64,000 nt of DNA from Streptomyces sp. 549. GTDB lineage: Bacteria > Actinomycetota > Actinomycetes > Streptomycetales > Streptomycetaceae. Shown piece by piece: positions 40,283 to 48,819 of this stretch. The stretch covers positions 1 to 64,000 of the forward strand of contig NZ_JASKMT010000006.1 of the NCBI RefSeq assembly GCF_030124175.1, read 5' to 3'. The position numbers and the translations under genes are program-made. The notes beneath the pieces are model-generated. The model was given only the letters and a program-made list of their open reading frames with translations, was not told the DNA's origin and did no database searches. Numbering within the stretch: the stretch's first letter is position 1; each line of letters opens with the position of its first letter.

Positions 40283-40813
40283 TCAGCGGAGCGCGTCCGT
40301 GAGGAGCGGCCACATCCGGTTGCCGGCGGGCCCGAACTCGGGTGCGGCGACGGTGATGTGGCGGGCGCGGCGCAGCTCGTCGTAGGCGCCGGCACCGACC
40401 TTGCCCCACTGGGCGCGCAGGTCCCGGTCGGGCAGGGGCTCGCCGTACCAGGCGACGGTGCGCCCGTTGCGGGTGGTGGCGTCGAGCGGCTGCCCGAGGG
40501 AGACGAGGAGCCCGGCCTGCTGGGCGGTGCGCGCGATGCGGTCAGCGACGGGAGCAGGCGCGTAGCCCTGGACGGCGGCGCGCTGCCGCCACTGGCCGGA
40601 GGTGTCGCCGGGCTGGGAGTCGACGGTGAGCCACCCGCTGCGGTTGTAGGCGGCGAGGTGCCGGACGAGCGGCAGCGTCTCCGCGTCGATGCGGTCGCCG
40701 CAGTAGCCGGGGCACCAGCGGATGCGGCCCTCCAGCCAGCGGGCCATGAGCTGCCCGAGGTCGTGCAGGGTGCGGGCGTCCTTCCACTCCTGCTGGACGT
40801 GCTTGCGCCTCAT
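40283..40813 (-). CDS. DUF6919-type protein
   Basis: The 176-residue protein has WKDARTLHDLGQLMARWLEG, PGYCGDRIDAETLPLV and NRSGWLTVDSQPGD, a pattern of the DUF6919 family found on actinobacterial mobile elements. GGAGA precedes the ATG. Function unknown; presence in such elements suggests a host-takeover or maintenance role. Confidence 0.7.
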   Translation of the reverse strand: MRRKHVQQEWKDARTLHDLGQLMARWLEGRIRWCPGYCGDRIDAETLPLVRHLAAYNRSGWLTVDSQPGDTSGQWRQRAAVQGYAPAPVADRIARTAQQAGLLVSLGQPLDATTRNGRTVAWYGEPLPDRDLRAQWGKVGAGAYDELRRARHITVAAPEFGPAGNRMWPLLTDALR

Positions 40814-40841
40814 GGTTCGGTCTCCTTCGTCAGGTGGCGGG

Positions 40842-41060
40842 TTACTGCTTGCGGGTGGGGACGTGCTGCTGGTTGGGGTCGTGTTCGGCGTGGTAGGAGG
40901 CGGCGAGGATCGCTCCGGCGCGGGAGTTGTGAGGCACGTCCTTGAGGTCGGGGCAGCCGGAGCAGACGACGCGGTGGGTGTTGGTGTGCTCATCGGTTTC
41001 GGCGTAGACCCACTGGCCGTCTGGGGTCTCGGAGATCCTGCTGGTGCGCGTGTAGGCCAT
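40842..41060 (-). CDS. Small zinc-type protein
   Basis: The 72-residue protein has a VVCSGCPDLK motif near residue 32 and a His-rich tail. GGAGA precedes ATG 41060. Probably metal-binding; unknown role. Confidence 0.55.
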   Translation of the reverse strand: MAYTRTSRISETPDGQWVYAETDEHTNTHRVVCSGCPDLKDVPHNSRAGAILAASYHAEHDPNQQHVPTRKQ

Positions 41061-41074
41061 GTCGTTCTCCTTCG

Positions 41075-41659
41075 TCAGGCGGCGGCGAGTGCCGGGCGTT
41101 TGGTGGGTGGGGTGGTGGCGGTGGCGGGGATCTGCACGTACCAGGTGCCGCCGATGGACTGGCCGCCGTGGCGCTTCTTCTCGTGCTCGCGGAGCACCTT
41201 GGTGGCGTCCTTCGGGGTGCGGTACCGGGGGCGGTCCCGCTTCCCGCAGGGGCAGGACCAGCCGTGGAGGCCGGAGCGTTTGTCCTGCCCGTAGCGGGCT
41301 TCGATGGCGACCTTGAGCCGGGGCGCGCGGGTGGTGGTCGGCTTGGCGGGGCAGGGCTTCGACCCTGCGAGGGTGCCGTCCTTCTTCTGCTTGGTGATGA
41401 CGCCGCGGCCGCCGCACTTAGCGCAGCCGGCGTGGGTGCGGCGGAGGATCGCGGCGTCGACACGGGCGTGCCGGTCGGTGCGGCGGCGGGTGTGGGCGCG
41501 GGCGGCCCAGGTGCCGGCCTTCCGTGCGAGCCGCCCGGTGAGGCTGGCCTTGCGGGTCTTGCGGGTGGCGGCGCGCTTGGCGGCGGTGGTGCGGCGCTTC
41601 GCCGGGGCGGTGCGGGTCTTGCGGGTGCTGGCGCGCTTGGCGACGGTCTTGCCGGCCAT
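41075..41659 (-). CDS. Histone-H1-like tail plus zinc-knuckle protein
   Basis: The 194-residue protein has an N-terminal Lys/Arg/Ala/Thr-rich tail with repeated KRATTRK-like units (residues 1-~45), as in H1-like bacterial proteins. A CAKCGGRGVI knuckle (~78), CSCPCG-type Cys at ~133 and a C-terminal RTPKDATKVLREHEKK helix follow. It probably coats or bends DNA. It lies immediately downstream of the GATC-rich repeat block, so it may act on that region. Confidence 0.65.
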   Translation of the reverse strand: MAGKTVAKRASTRKTRTAPAKRRTTAAKRAATRKTRKASLTGRLARKAGTWAARAHTRRRTDRHARVDAAILRRTHAGCAKCGGRGVITKQKKDGTLAGSKPCPAKPTTTRAPRLKVAIEARYGQDKRSGLHGWSCPCGKRDRPRYRTPKDATKVLREHEKKRHGGQSIGGTWYVQIPATATTPPTKRPALAAA

Positions 41660-41705
41660 GTCGGCCCCCTTCCAGGCGGTGCGGATTTTGTGGCGGTATG
41701 GGCGG

Positions 41706-41866
41706 TGATCAGCGGCCGATCGGCGGGTGATCACCGCAGGTCACAGCTGTTCGGGGCGCCGATCAGCGGGTGATCAGGGGTGGGGCTGATCGGCGCCTGA
41801 TCAGTGGCCTGAACGGCTGTGACCTGCACTGATCGGCGCCGATCGGCCACTGATCGGCAGACTTAT
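41706..41866. repeat. GATC-rich inverted repeat block, candidate clt or origin
   Basis: Ten GATC-centred units (GATCRGCG-type, e.g. 41707, 41718, 41729, 41761, 41772, 41788, 41799, 41831, 41841, 41852) lie in about 150 bases. They form a large imperfect dyad centred near 41783. Within it GCAGGTCACAGCTGTTC (from 41737) and its inverted partner ending 41826 are nearly matching arms. The block follows the FtsK/TraB-type gene. Streptomyces TraB proteins recognise 8-bp repeats at a clt locus, so this is a candidate transfer locus, origin or partition site. Confidence 0.7.
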
Positions 41867-43983
41867 CGGGGCAAAGCGGCCAGGGCTTCGCGCTTGTATC
41901 CGCGCTGCCACTTGCCGTCCTCGCCCTTCACTCCGAGCGGGATCGGCGCACCGGCGCTGGCCCCCTTCATCGCCGTCTTCAATCCCTCCGCGTCCAGCCC
42001 GTCGTAGGCGTCGGGCCACGCGTCGGCGAGGGCCGCGGCGAGCGCGTCGGTCTGCATCCGGTCGACGTCCAGCTCGGCCATGGCCTCGATCGCGTCGGCG
42101 ACAACCGACCGGCCGGAGGCGGGGCCGGCGCCCGGCCGGAGCTTCTCCAGGTGCAGCAGCCCGGCCGCGGCGAGGGTGTCGTGGTCGAACCACGGCCGAC
42201 CCTGGGCGGTGCGGTCAGCGACCGCCCGCTGCACCTGGTCGCGGCTGATGCGGTGCCAGCGCCACAGGATCGGCCGCTCGAAGCCGGGCCCCTTGATGTA
42301 GAACTTCCCGGCGTCGTACACCCGCACGTCGTCCACGGCCGGGCGCAGCCGGTCCGGCCGGTATCCGTCGCCGCTGGCCCCCTGGCCGAAGACGAGGCGG
42401 ACGTCCTCGGAGCGGGACGCCAGCATGATCCGGTAGGTCACGGCCGACGCGACGGCGTCACCCAGCGCGTCCTCGGTGGCCTCCTGCGCGGCGAAGATCA
42501 GGTGCACGCCGGTCTCACGACCGACACGCAGCAGCTCGATCGCCAGGTCCTTGGCTTCCTGCGGCAGGTAGATGAACTCGTCCACGACGGCGTAGATGCT
42601 CGGGTGCTCGGGGCTGGGCTCCCACAGGTCGCCCATGTCCAGCCGGTTCTTGACCCGGTTGCGGGCGGACGCCATGTCGCGCAGGTGCCGCAGCCACTCG
42701 GTGCAGGCTTCGCCGCCGCGGATGGGCGGGGCCGCCATGACGCCGGAGAACTCGGTCAGGCCGTCCTTGACGGGGTCCATCTCGACGGCGACCGCGTCCC
42801 TGCTCGCGGTGATGGCCTCCAGCAGGGACCGCAGGGCGCCCTTCGTCTTCGCCGACCCGGAGGAGCCGATGACGAGCATCGACATGCCGCGCAGGCGGAA
42901 CTCCAGCGGTGCGCCGTCCATGCCTCGCCCGTAGGCGACGAGGTCCCGCACGGACAGCGACCCGGGCACGTGCACTACGGGGTCGGGCATGCCGGCGAAC
43001 GGGTCGGACTGGACGAGGCGGAGCGTGATGTGGTCGGACTCGTCCATGTCGGGCTCGACGAGGGTGCCGCCCTTGGGGAGTCCGAGGTGGGTGTCGATGC
43101 TGCCGGTGAGGGAGTTGACCTTGGCGGGGGTGGAGCCTTTGCCCTTGAGGGTGACGTCGACTTCGCAGCCCCATGCGTGCTGGCCGCGCAGGCTGAGGGT
43201 GCGGACGCCGATGCCTTCGGCGGTGAGGGCGCGATGGACGCACTCTTCGATGTCTGCCGTGTCGGTGGCGTGCTTGAGCGGGTACGGCTCGCCGTCGTCC
43301 TCCTCCTCGGCTGCGCCGGCCTCCAGTTCGCTGTGGTGCTCGGGGGCGAACACGTCGCCGGCGGTGACCCGGTACTGGCGTCGGTAGCGGCCGTAGACGG
43401 TGAGCGTGGCGAGGAGTCCGGCGGTCATGACTGTGGGGGTGATCCACATGGATTCGGCGGCGGTCATCTTCGCGCCGAACACCAACGCCGACCAGCCCGC
43501 GGCGACGACGCCGGTGAGGCTGGACGGGGCGGCCCAGGCGAGGAACCTCCACCGCTGGCGGCGCATGGCGATGACCTTGCGGTGGCCGGCGGCTTCGATG
43601 CGCCGCTTGCCGTCTTTGTCGATGTGGCCGCCTTCGCGTACCCATTCGTCGCGGGCCCGCAGGTATTCCCAGGCGAGGACGGTGACGGCGCCGGCCCCGG
43701 TGGCGGTCCAGCCGCAGACGGTGCCGATGCCGCGCGCGGTGAGGCCGACGGCCCGCCCGGTGTAGGTGAGGACGACCATGGCCGGTCCGGCTTCACGGAG
43801 CCGGACGCGCCACTCGTCGGCGGCGTGCTGCTTCGCGTGGACGACCACGATGTCGCCGGGGGGTAGGCCGTTCTTGGCGGGGACGGGGATGCGGTCACCG
43901 ACGCGCTGGGCGAGGGCCCAGAGCTCGTCGTCGATGTGGTCGGCGTCGTCGGTGTCGCGGGGGGTCTGCACGTCGGTGCTCAC
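41863..43983 (-). CDS. FtsK/SpoIIIE-type DNA translocase (TraB-like)
   Basis: The 706-residue protein has an N-terminal membrane part (segments ~68-105 and ~145-205) and a RecA-like motor with Walker A variant GSSGSAKT (~371-378) and Walker B IYAVVDEF (~462). A helical C-terminus (from ~610) follows. The domain order is that of conjugative Tra/FtsK proteins of Streptomyces plasmids and AICEs, which move double-stranded DNA between mycelial cells. GAGGAG precedes the GTG. With the DUF2637 neighbour and the repeat block downstream it forms a transfer-like unit in a phage genome. Confidence 0.9.
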   Translation of the reverse strand: MSTDVQTPRDTDDADHIDDELWALAQRVGDRIPVPAKNGLPPGDIVVVHAKQHAADEWRVRLREAGPAMVVLTYTGRAVGLTARGIGTVCGWTATGAGAVTVLAWEYLRARDEWVREGGHIDKDGKRRIEAAGHRKVIAMRRQRWRFLAWAAPSSLTGVVAAGWSALVFGAKMTAAESMWITPTVMTAGLLATLTVYGRYRRQYRVTAGDVFAPEHHSELEAGAAEEEDDGEPYPLKHATDTADIEECVHRALTAEGIGVRTLSLRGQHAWGCEVDVTLKGKGSTPAKVNSLTGSIDTHLGLPKGGTLVEPDMDESDHITLRLVQSDPFAGMPDPVVHVPGSLSVRDLVAYGRGMDGAPLEFRLRGMSMLVIGSSGSAKTKGALRSLLEAITASRDAVAVEMDPVKDGLTEFSGVMAAPPIRGGEACTEWLRHLRDMASARNRVKNRLDMGDLWEPSPEHPSIYAVVDEFIYLPQEAKDLAIELLRVGRETGVHLIFAAQEATEDALGDAVASAVTYRIMLASRSEDVRLVFGQGASGDGYRPDRLRPAVDDVRVYDAGKFYIKGPGFERPILWRWHRISRDQVQRAVADRTAQGRPWFDHDTLAAAGLLHLEKLRPGAGPASGRSVVADAIEAMAELDVDRMQTDALAAALADAWPDAYDGLDAEGLKTAMKGASAGAPIPLGVKGEDGKWQRGYKREALAALPR

Positions 43984-44004
43984 GGTGGTCTCCTCGGCGG
44001 TGTG

Positions 44005-45273
44005 TCAGCTACCGCTCGGGGCGGTCTTGCGGGCGGTCTCGGCGGCGGCGATACGGGCGGCGTTCACGTACTTCTGGGTGTCGCCCTTGCGGCGGATCGG
44101 GGGCTTCCTGGCGGGGCCTCGCTGGGCACGGGGCATTTGGTTTGCACGCTGCGCGTTCGTGACCTTGCTGGGCGTGCTTCCGGGGGCTTCGGAGCGGGCC
44201 GCGACGAGGCGCCGCTGCGCGCTGTTGCGGGTGCGGATCGTGTCGACGGTCTCGCCGGGCGGGCAGCCCTCAATGTCGATGTGCGCGCGATTCCAGATCG
44301 CGTCGGTGACGGTCGTCTGACCGAGCGCCGCGGCGAGCACGACGGCGTGAGGCCACACCTTCGGGAACAGCTCGGCGCGCTGCGCCGCGAGCTGCTCGGT
44401 GGCTTCGCGCAGGGCCTTCTCCTGGTACGCCTCGCGCTCGGCGGCCAGCAGCTTGTCGGCGGCCTGTCGCTCGGCCTCGGCCTTGGCCGTCTTGCGGTCG
44501 GCGCGGCGCTGCCGCCAGGTGGGCTTGCCGTCGCGGCGTGCGATCCGTCCATGCTCGTGCAGGTCCCACATGCCCGGCCCGGCGACGGAGGCGAGGGCGG
44601 TGCCGAACGCGGTCGCGACATCGAACGCAGCGAGACCGTGGACGATGTTGATCGTGGCGGCGGTGAGGGCGCCGGCCCAGGCGACCGCGCGGTAGTGCCA
44701 GTGCGGGCGCCCGGCGGTGACTGCGGCGGCGGCGCCGATGAGGGCGACGAGCGCGATCACCTCGATGAAGATCGGGGCGACGAGCAGGTACTTCGCTTCG
44801 GGCCGGTAGAACGCGGCCATCTGGACGGGCAGGGCGACAGCGGCACACAGCCCGTAGAAGCTCTTCGCGGTCCGGCGCCACCTGGTGGTCGCGGTGTCGA
44901 CGGCCTGCTCGGCGTCGGCCTTCTCGGCCTTCTCGGCTTCGGCGGCTTCCTGCTCTTCGGCGGCGGCACGGTTGGCTGCCTGCTCGCGGCGGTTCGCCTC
45001 AGCGATCTTCGCGGCGTTGTCGGCCTTCTCCTTCTCCAGTCGCATCGCGGCCCGCTCGTTGGCGATGCGGAGGCGTTCGGCTTCCTCGCGGGCCTTGATA
45101 CGGACAGCTTCGGCGGCGGCCTCGGCGGCGATGCGCTTGGCCTCGACCTCGGCGGCGGTGCGGGCGCGGATCGCGTCGGCTTCGGCGTCGACGACACCGG
45201 CCCGCGCCCACGACTCCGCGTGCGAAGCCCCCGGCACCTCGGTGCCGTTGGCGTGTCCGGTAGCGGTACCCAT
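44005..45273 (-). CDS. DUF2637 membrane protein with coiled coil
   Basis: The 422-residue protein has an Ala/Glu/Arg coiled coil (residues ~28-125) and four hydrophobic segments (~138-245, DUF2637 region around YRAVAWAGALTAATINIVHG). A second charged helical part and a basic tail follow. DUF2637 proteins accompany FtsK-type genes on Streptomyces mobile elements and resemble Spd-type spread proteins in layout. ATG 45273 follows AGGAAGGA. It likely assists membrane translocation or spread. Confidence 0.75.
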   Translation of the reverse strand: MGTATGHANGTEVPGASHAESWARAGVVDAEADAIRARTAAEVEAKRIAAEAAAEAVRIKAREEAERLRIANERAAMRLEKEKADNAAKIAEANRREQAANRAAAEEQEAAEAEKAEKADAEQAVDTATTRWRRTAKSFYGLCAAVALPVQMAAFYRPEAKYLLVAPIFIEVIALVALIGAAAAVTAGRPHWHYRAVAWAGALTAATINIVHGLAAFDVATAFGTALASVAGPGMWDLHEHGRIARRDGKPTWRQRRADRKTAKAEAERQAADKLLAAEREAYQEKALREATEQLAAQRAELFPKVWPHAVVLAAALGQTTVTDAIWNRAHIDIEGCPPGETVDTIRTRNSAQRRLVAARSEAPGSTPSKVTNAQRANQMPRAQRGPARKPPIRRKGDTQKYVNAARIAAAETARKTAPSGS

Positions 45274-45290
45274 CGGAGTGTCCTTCCTGG

Positions 45291-45668
45291 TCAGACGGTG
45301 GTCGTGTGGGTGCTGTGGGTGCGGAGCCACTGCTCGACTTCGGCGGCGAGCTGGTCGTCCGGGCAGTCGGGGTGCGGATGCGGGTCGTCCTCGTCGTCGC
45401 CGGGCCCGTCGTCGCACCGGTGGTGGGTGTCGCACCACCACCAGCCCCGACACCAGCCGTTGTGAGCGACGACCAGGCCGGTGCGCCACGCCGCGTGGCC
45501 GTAGCCGACGGCGGCGACCAGCGCGGCGGGGTACAGCGGCAGGGAGCCGAACGCGATGCCGAGGGTGATCGCGGAGGCGGCGAACCCGGAACCGTTGAGG
45601 GCCCACCAGGTGGTGGTGCAGCCCTTGTTGAGAAGTCGGGGGCGGTCGGTGACGGTCCAGCCGCTCAT
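45291..45668 (-). CDS. Membrane protein of transfer-like operon
   Basis: The 125-residue protein has two hydrophobic segments (~25-60) and a His/Asp/Cys-rich tail (WCRGWWWCDTHHRCDD) suggesting metal binding. GGAG precedes the ATG. Small membrane proteins of this type occur beside traB-like genes; a Spd role is possible. Confidence 0.6.
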   Translation of the reverse strand: MSGWTVTDRPRLLNKGCTTTWWALNGSGFAASAITLGIAFGSLPLYPAALVAAVGYGHAAWRTGLVVAHNGWCRGWWWCDTHHRCDDGPGDDEDDPHPHPDCPDDQLAAEVEQWLRTHSTHTTTV

Positions 45669-45703
45669 CGCGGGTCTCCTTCCTGGTCGGGGTGGGGTGA
45701 CGG

Positions 45704-45922
45704 TTAGTAGGCGGGGCCGTCGTAGGTGGTGATGCGGAGTCGGGCGGTGGGGTGTGCGCGCTGCGTGTGGAGTACGTCGGCGGCGAGCATGTCGAGGCTG
45801 TTGGTGGAGTTGAAGGAGAGGAGTTGGCCGGTCTGGTCGTGGATGCGGTAGTGGATCTCGGGGGTGATGGCCTGTCGGCGGACGGGGAGGGGCTTGCCGT
45901 TCCAGGTGTCGTAGGTGTTCAT
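45704..45922 (-). CDS. Small hypothetical protein
   Basis: The 72-residue protein has mixed alpha/beta character (LPVRRQAITPEIHYRIHDQT) and no known domain. ATG after GAGAGGA. Same transcript as the transfer-like genes. Confidence 0.55.
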   Translation of the reverse strand: MNTYDTWNGKPLPVRRQAITPEIHYRIHDQTGQLLSFNSTNSLDMLAADVLHTQRAHPTARLRITTYDGPAY

Positions 45923-45957
45923 CGGGGTCCTCTCGGCGGGGGTGGTCTGTTGGTGGG

Positions 45958-46164
45958 TTAGCGGCCGGGGGCGTTGCCGGGCGCCATACGGATCTCGCCG
46001 TACTCACCGAGGACCCAGTCGTGGTGCGGGCGGCAGAAGTACCGGCCGGGCGCCTTGGGCTCGCCGCAGAAGCGGTTGCCGGAGTTGTGCCAGCTACCGA
46101 TCTGGATCTGGTATCCGCAGGTCTGGCTGCTGCGGTCGGGCGCGTGGTGGAGTTCCTTCGGCAT
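45958..46164 (-). CDS. Small zinc-finger-like protein
   Basis: The 68-residue protein has Cys/His at TCGYQIQIGSWHNSGNRFCG and RYFCRPHHD, a plausible four-ligand site. GAGGAG precedes ATG 46164. Function unknown. Confidence 0.55.
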   Translation of the reverse strand: MPKELHHAPDRSSQTCGYQIQIGSWHNSGNRFCGEPKAPGRYFCRPHHDWVLGEYGEIRMAPGNAPGR

Positions 46165-46187
46165 GTCGTACTCCTCTCGGTCGGGGG

Positions 46188-46367
46188 TCAGGTCCACCGG
46201 GACAGTTCGTCGAGCAGGGTGTTGACCGTGGTGGCGGTGCGGTCGGCGGCGGCGTGTCGTCCGGCAGCGGTGTGGTCGCGCTGCGCGGCTCGGGCGGCCT
46301 GGATGTCGGCCTGGAGGTCGCGGGTCGTGGCGGCCTTGTCGGCGGCGGAGCCGATGGGGTGGGTCAT
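46188..46367 (-). CDS. Small helical protein
   Basis: The 59-residue Ala/Arg-rich amphipathic protein has its start overlapping the previous stop (ATGA). AAGGAG upstream. No domain recognised. Confidence 0.5.
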   Translation of the reverse strand: MTHPIGSAADKAATTRDLQADIQAARAAQRDHTAAGRHAAADRTATTVNTLLDELSRWT

Positions 46368-46684
46368 CGGGGTGCTCCTTCGGTGGGTCGGGCGGTGGCG
46401 GATCGCCAGCCGGTGCGGAATTCCTTGGCCAGTTCCTCGGCGAGGCGGCGGCCGATGATGGAGGCGAGGGGCGGCATCCCTGTGCGGATGCTGGCCTCGA
46501 TCTCCGCCCTCACCGCCGCACGGGCCAGCAGCTCCACCACCGGCCGGGTGATGCGGATGGTGAGGACGACGACGCCGAGCAGCAGGCACAGGGCGACGGT
46601 GAGGGTGTGGAGGGTGCACGCCCACACCCGGCGGGCCGCACGCCGCAGCCACGACGGTTGCGAGGTGATCTGGTAGGCGTGCAC
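46364..46684 (-). CDS. Membrane protein of transfer-like operon
   Basis: The 106-residue protein has one hydrophobic segment (~27-45, LHTLTVALCLLLGVVVLTI) with basic flanks and a charged C-terminal helix. GTG at 46684 follows AAGGAG. It resembles small spread or membrane-scaffold proteins. Stop overlaps the next start. Confidence 0.55.
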   Translation of the reverse strand: MHAYQITSQPSWLRRAARRVWACTLHTLTVALCLLLGVVVLTIRITRPVVELLARAAVRAEIEASIRTGMPPLASIIGRRLAEELAKEFRTGWRSATARPTEGAPR

Positions 46685-46698
46685 CGGGGCTCCTTGGG

Positions 46699-46887
46699 TC
46701 AGCGGTGGGCGGCGACGAGGCTGATCTCGCGCCGGGTCGCGCCGTGCTTGAGGGCGAGGCCGATGGCGTCGTCCTCGTCCTTGATGGCTCGGACGGCTAC
46801 GGGCGAGTTGAGGCCGTAGTCGCGGACGGCCTTGTCGGCGCGCTCGGATGCGTATCGGGCTCGGGTGATGGCGGTCTGCTTGTCCAT
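46699..46887 (-). CDS. Small helical protein
   Basis: The 62-residue protein has two helices and a C-terminal GATRREISLVAAHR that may be a partial HTH. GAGAGGA precedes the ATG. Confidence 0.5.
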   Translation of the reverse strand: MDKQTAITRARYASERADKAVRDYGLNSPVAVRAIKDEDDAIGLALKHGATRREISLVAAHR

Positions 46888-46901
46888 GACGTCCTCTCGG
46901 G

Positions 46902-47084
46902 TCAGTCGTGGGTGCAGTCGGTGCGGGTGCAGGGGGTGTTGCAGCGGTCGCGGAGGGGGCCGAGAGTGGCGGTGGCGATGGCGTCGCCGACCCGGCCGCC
47001 GCGGTCACCGGCGACGCGCTTCCCGGCGTCGTGCAGCCTCTCGGCGGCGGCGTCGAGCTTCTTGGCGGTGGTCCGTCCGAACAT
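46902..47084 (-). CDS. Small protein with Cys tail
   Basis: The 60-residue protein has a basic helix and a C-terminal CNTPCTRTDCTH cluster, likely a metal site. GGAG precedes ATG 47084. Function unknown. Confidence 0.5.
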   Translation of the reverse strand: MFGRTTAKKLDAAAERLHDAGKRVAGDRGGRVGDAIATATLGPLRDRCNTPCTRTDCTHD

Positions 47085-47129
47085 GCGGCGTCTCCTTGTC
47101 GTGGTGGCCCGGGGCTGTCCCGGCTCCCC

Positions 47130-47158
47130 GCCCGTCCCCGTGGTGTGCGGGGGCGGAC
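47130..47158. terminator. Hairpin with G-U pairs
   Basis: Bases 47130-47140 pair with 47148-47158 (two G-U type mismatches) around a 7-nt loop. It lies between minus-strand genes and may partly terminate transcripts from upstream. Confidence 0.45.
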
Positions 47159-47167
47159 AGGCAGCCG

Positions 47168-47383
47168 TCAGTCCGGCGGCAGCACCTGGCAGTGGCCGAG
47201 GATCGCGAAGGCCACGCACTGCTCGTGGTCGGGCCCGGCCTTCGCGACGAGGGCTTGCGCCTTCCGGTCGTCACCGCCGTCCAGTTCCTTGGCAGCGTCC
47301 TTGAGTACGGTGGTCGGGATGGTCGGGCAGCCGTCGCAGTCCCAGGCCCGTCGCTGGCGGCGCCAGCGGCTGAGAAACTTCAT
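47168..47383 (-). CDS. Small basic protein
   Basis: The 71-residue protein has an Arg-rich start, a DCDGC motif at residues 15-19 and more Cys near the C-terminus (HEQCVAFAILGHCQV). ATGA overlap with the previous gene. Unknown role. Confidence 0.5.
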   Translation of the reverse strand: MKFLSRWRRQRRAWDCDGCPTIPTTVLKDAAKELDGGDDRKAQALVAKAGPDHEQCVAFAILGHCQVLPPD

Positions 47384-47925
47384 GACGCCACCGCCTGCGC
47401 GTCGTTCAGCACGTTCAGCACGTGCTCACGGCGGATGCCGGACCGGTCCTGCCACTCCGCGAACGGCACCGTCACCCCCCGGGAGGCAAGGACCACGGCG
47501 ACCGCGCGGGCCGCACCGTCCGCCGTCGCCTCATCCCCGTAGCCCAGCCAGTGCAGGAGCTGGAAGTCGCCGGCGATACAGCGCCGACCGGACCGGGTGC
47601 GGTACGCGCCCTGCGTCCAGCCGTGCCGCTCCAACACGCGGGCGGTCAACGCCAGGTACTCGGGCACCGACACGGGGCGGACGGCGCGGGCGTGACCTGC
47701 CGTCCGCCATACCCGGTCGGGGAGCCAGCGCAGGTACGACGGCGGCACGTCCAGTACGGGCGCCGGGGCCGGGACACTGGCGAGCGCTTCGGCGACCAGG
47801 TCGGCGGTGGTGCGGGTGACGAGCCGGTGCGCGGTGGGCGTGCCCTGCTGGGCGAGGTACTGCCCGATCTCCTCGTGCAGCCGGGCCACATCCGCCGGAG
47901 ACAGGTCCAGCACGGTGGCGGTCAT
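47380..47925 (-). CDS. DUF6197-like protein
   Basis: The 181-residue protein has a C-terminal VLERHGWTQGAYRTRSGRRCIAG motif as in DUF6197, a family widespread in actinobacterial phages and chromosomes. The start overlaps the neighbouring gene. Function unknown. Confidence 0.6.
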   Translation of the reverse strand: MTATVLDLSPADVARLHEEIGQYLAQQGTPTAHRLVTRTTADLVAEALASVPAPAPVLDVPPSYLRWLPDRVWRTAGHARAVRPVSVPEYLALTARVLERHGWTQGAYRTRSGRRCIAGDFQLLHWLGYGDEATADGAARAVAVVLASRGVTVPFAEWQDRSGIRREHVLNVLNDAQAVAS

Positions 47926-48311
47926 CGGGCACGCTCCAACTGCCGGGCCGCCTCACGGGCGAACTGGTCCAGCAGCCGCTTCCCGGTCGCGTCGTCCACG
48001 GGGAGGCTGTCGCCGCCGGACTGGTCGAACAGGTCCCGCAGGCCGGGCGGCGGGCTGGTGAGGAGCGGGCCGTGGTTGAGCCACAGGTAGGCGGCGGAGT
48101 GCGGGCCGCACATCGGGGTGTTGCCGAGCCAGGCGCGCCGGTTGTACCGGTACTCCTGGACTCGCAGCTCTTCGCCGCCGACCGGGGAGGCGCAGACGAC
48201 GACCGCGTAGTGGACGTCGCCGACCTCGACGGTGTTCTGGTAGCGGAGGGCTTCGCGGTTGGCGCGCTGCCGGGCGAACCGGTCGCCTGCGTATCGGGCG
48301 AGGCGTCCCAT
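47922..48311 (-). CDS. Hypothetical protein
   Basis: The 129-residue protein contains beta segments (VGDVHYAVVVCASPVGGEEL) and MCGPHSAAYLWLNHGPLL. ATG 48311 shares a base with the preceding stop (TGATG). No family recognised. Confidence 0.55.
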   Translation of the reverse strand: MGRLARYAGDRFARQRANREALRYQNTVEVGDVHYAVVVCASPVGGEELRVQEYRYNRRAWLGNTPMCGPHSAAYLWLNHGPLLTSPPPGLRDLFDQSGGDSLPVDDATGKRLLDQFAREAARQLERAR

Positions 48312-48496
48312 CACGCCACCGCCTTGGGCTGGGTGGTGCCGTGGGCGGCGTTGGTGTAGGCGTCACGCGCCGCGGCCTGCCACTGCTGCACGGGCTGGCC
48401 GGTGTCGAGGCGTTCGACGATGCGCTGCACCGTGTTGTCGCCGCGCTGCTGCTCGCTGTAGGGGTTCGGAGCGTCCGCGTTCCGGGTCGGCAGCAT
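48311..48496 (-). CDS. Small Gln-rich protein
   Basis: The 61-residue helical protein rich in Gln, Asn and Ala has ATG 48496 in a TGATG junction. Unknown role. Confidence 0.5.
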   Translation of the reverse strand: MLPTRNADAPNPYSEQQRGDNTVQRIVERLDTGQPVQQWQAAARDAYTNAAHGTTQPKAVA

Positions 48497-48819
48497 CACG
48501 CCACCGCCGTGAGCGCGTCGATGTGGTGGCCGATCAGCTCGTCCACGAGGGACGGCTCGCCCGGGTACGCGTCGTCGTGGGCGGCGGCGGCCCGGTAGAC
48601 GGCGCGGCCGTGGATGACGTTGTGGGTGTCGCGGGCGGTGCGGAACTCGGCGATGAGCGCGGCCCGGGTCTGCGGCCCGAACGGGCCGACGACCGAGGCG
48701 GGCGTGGCGGGGCGGGGTCGGGGGATGCGGGGGATCACGGGGCCGTTGTCGTCCCAGTCGCCGTTGCCCGGCTGGGGTACGGCGCGGTCGATCATGCCGC
48801 TACGATTGGCGGTAGCCAT
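48496..48819 (-). CDS. Hypothetical protein, first gene of operon
   Basis: The 107-residue protein has a Pro-rich lead and a helical C-terminus (TRAALIAEFRTARDTHNVIHG). GAGGA precedes the ATG. It opens the long minus operon running through the transfer-like genes, driven by the TTGACA-type promoter near 49000. Confidence 0.6.
   Translation of the reverse strand: MATANRSGMIDRAVPQPGNGDWDDNGPVIPRIPRPRPATPASVVGPFGPQTRAALIAEFRTARDTHNVIHGRAVYRAAAAHDDAYPGEPSLVDELIGHHIDALTAVA

Noticed and set aside
41706..41866. CRISPR array
   Set aside because: The repeats are short, inverted and irregularly spaced without unique spacers of equal length, and no cas gene is present.
42151..43866. 571-residue plus-strand frame opposite the FtsK-type gene
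   Set aside because: Antisense shadow; the minus frame has Walker A and B motifs and membrane segments.
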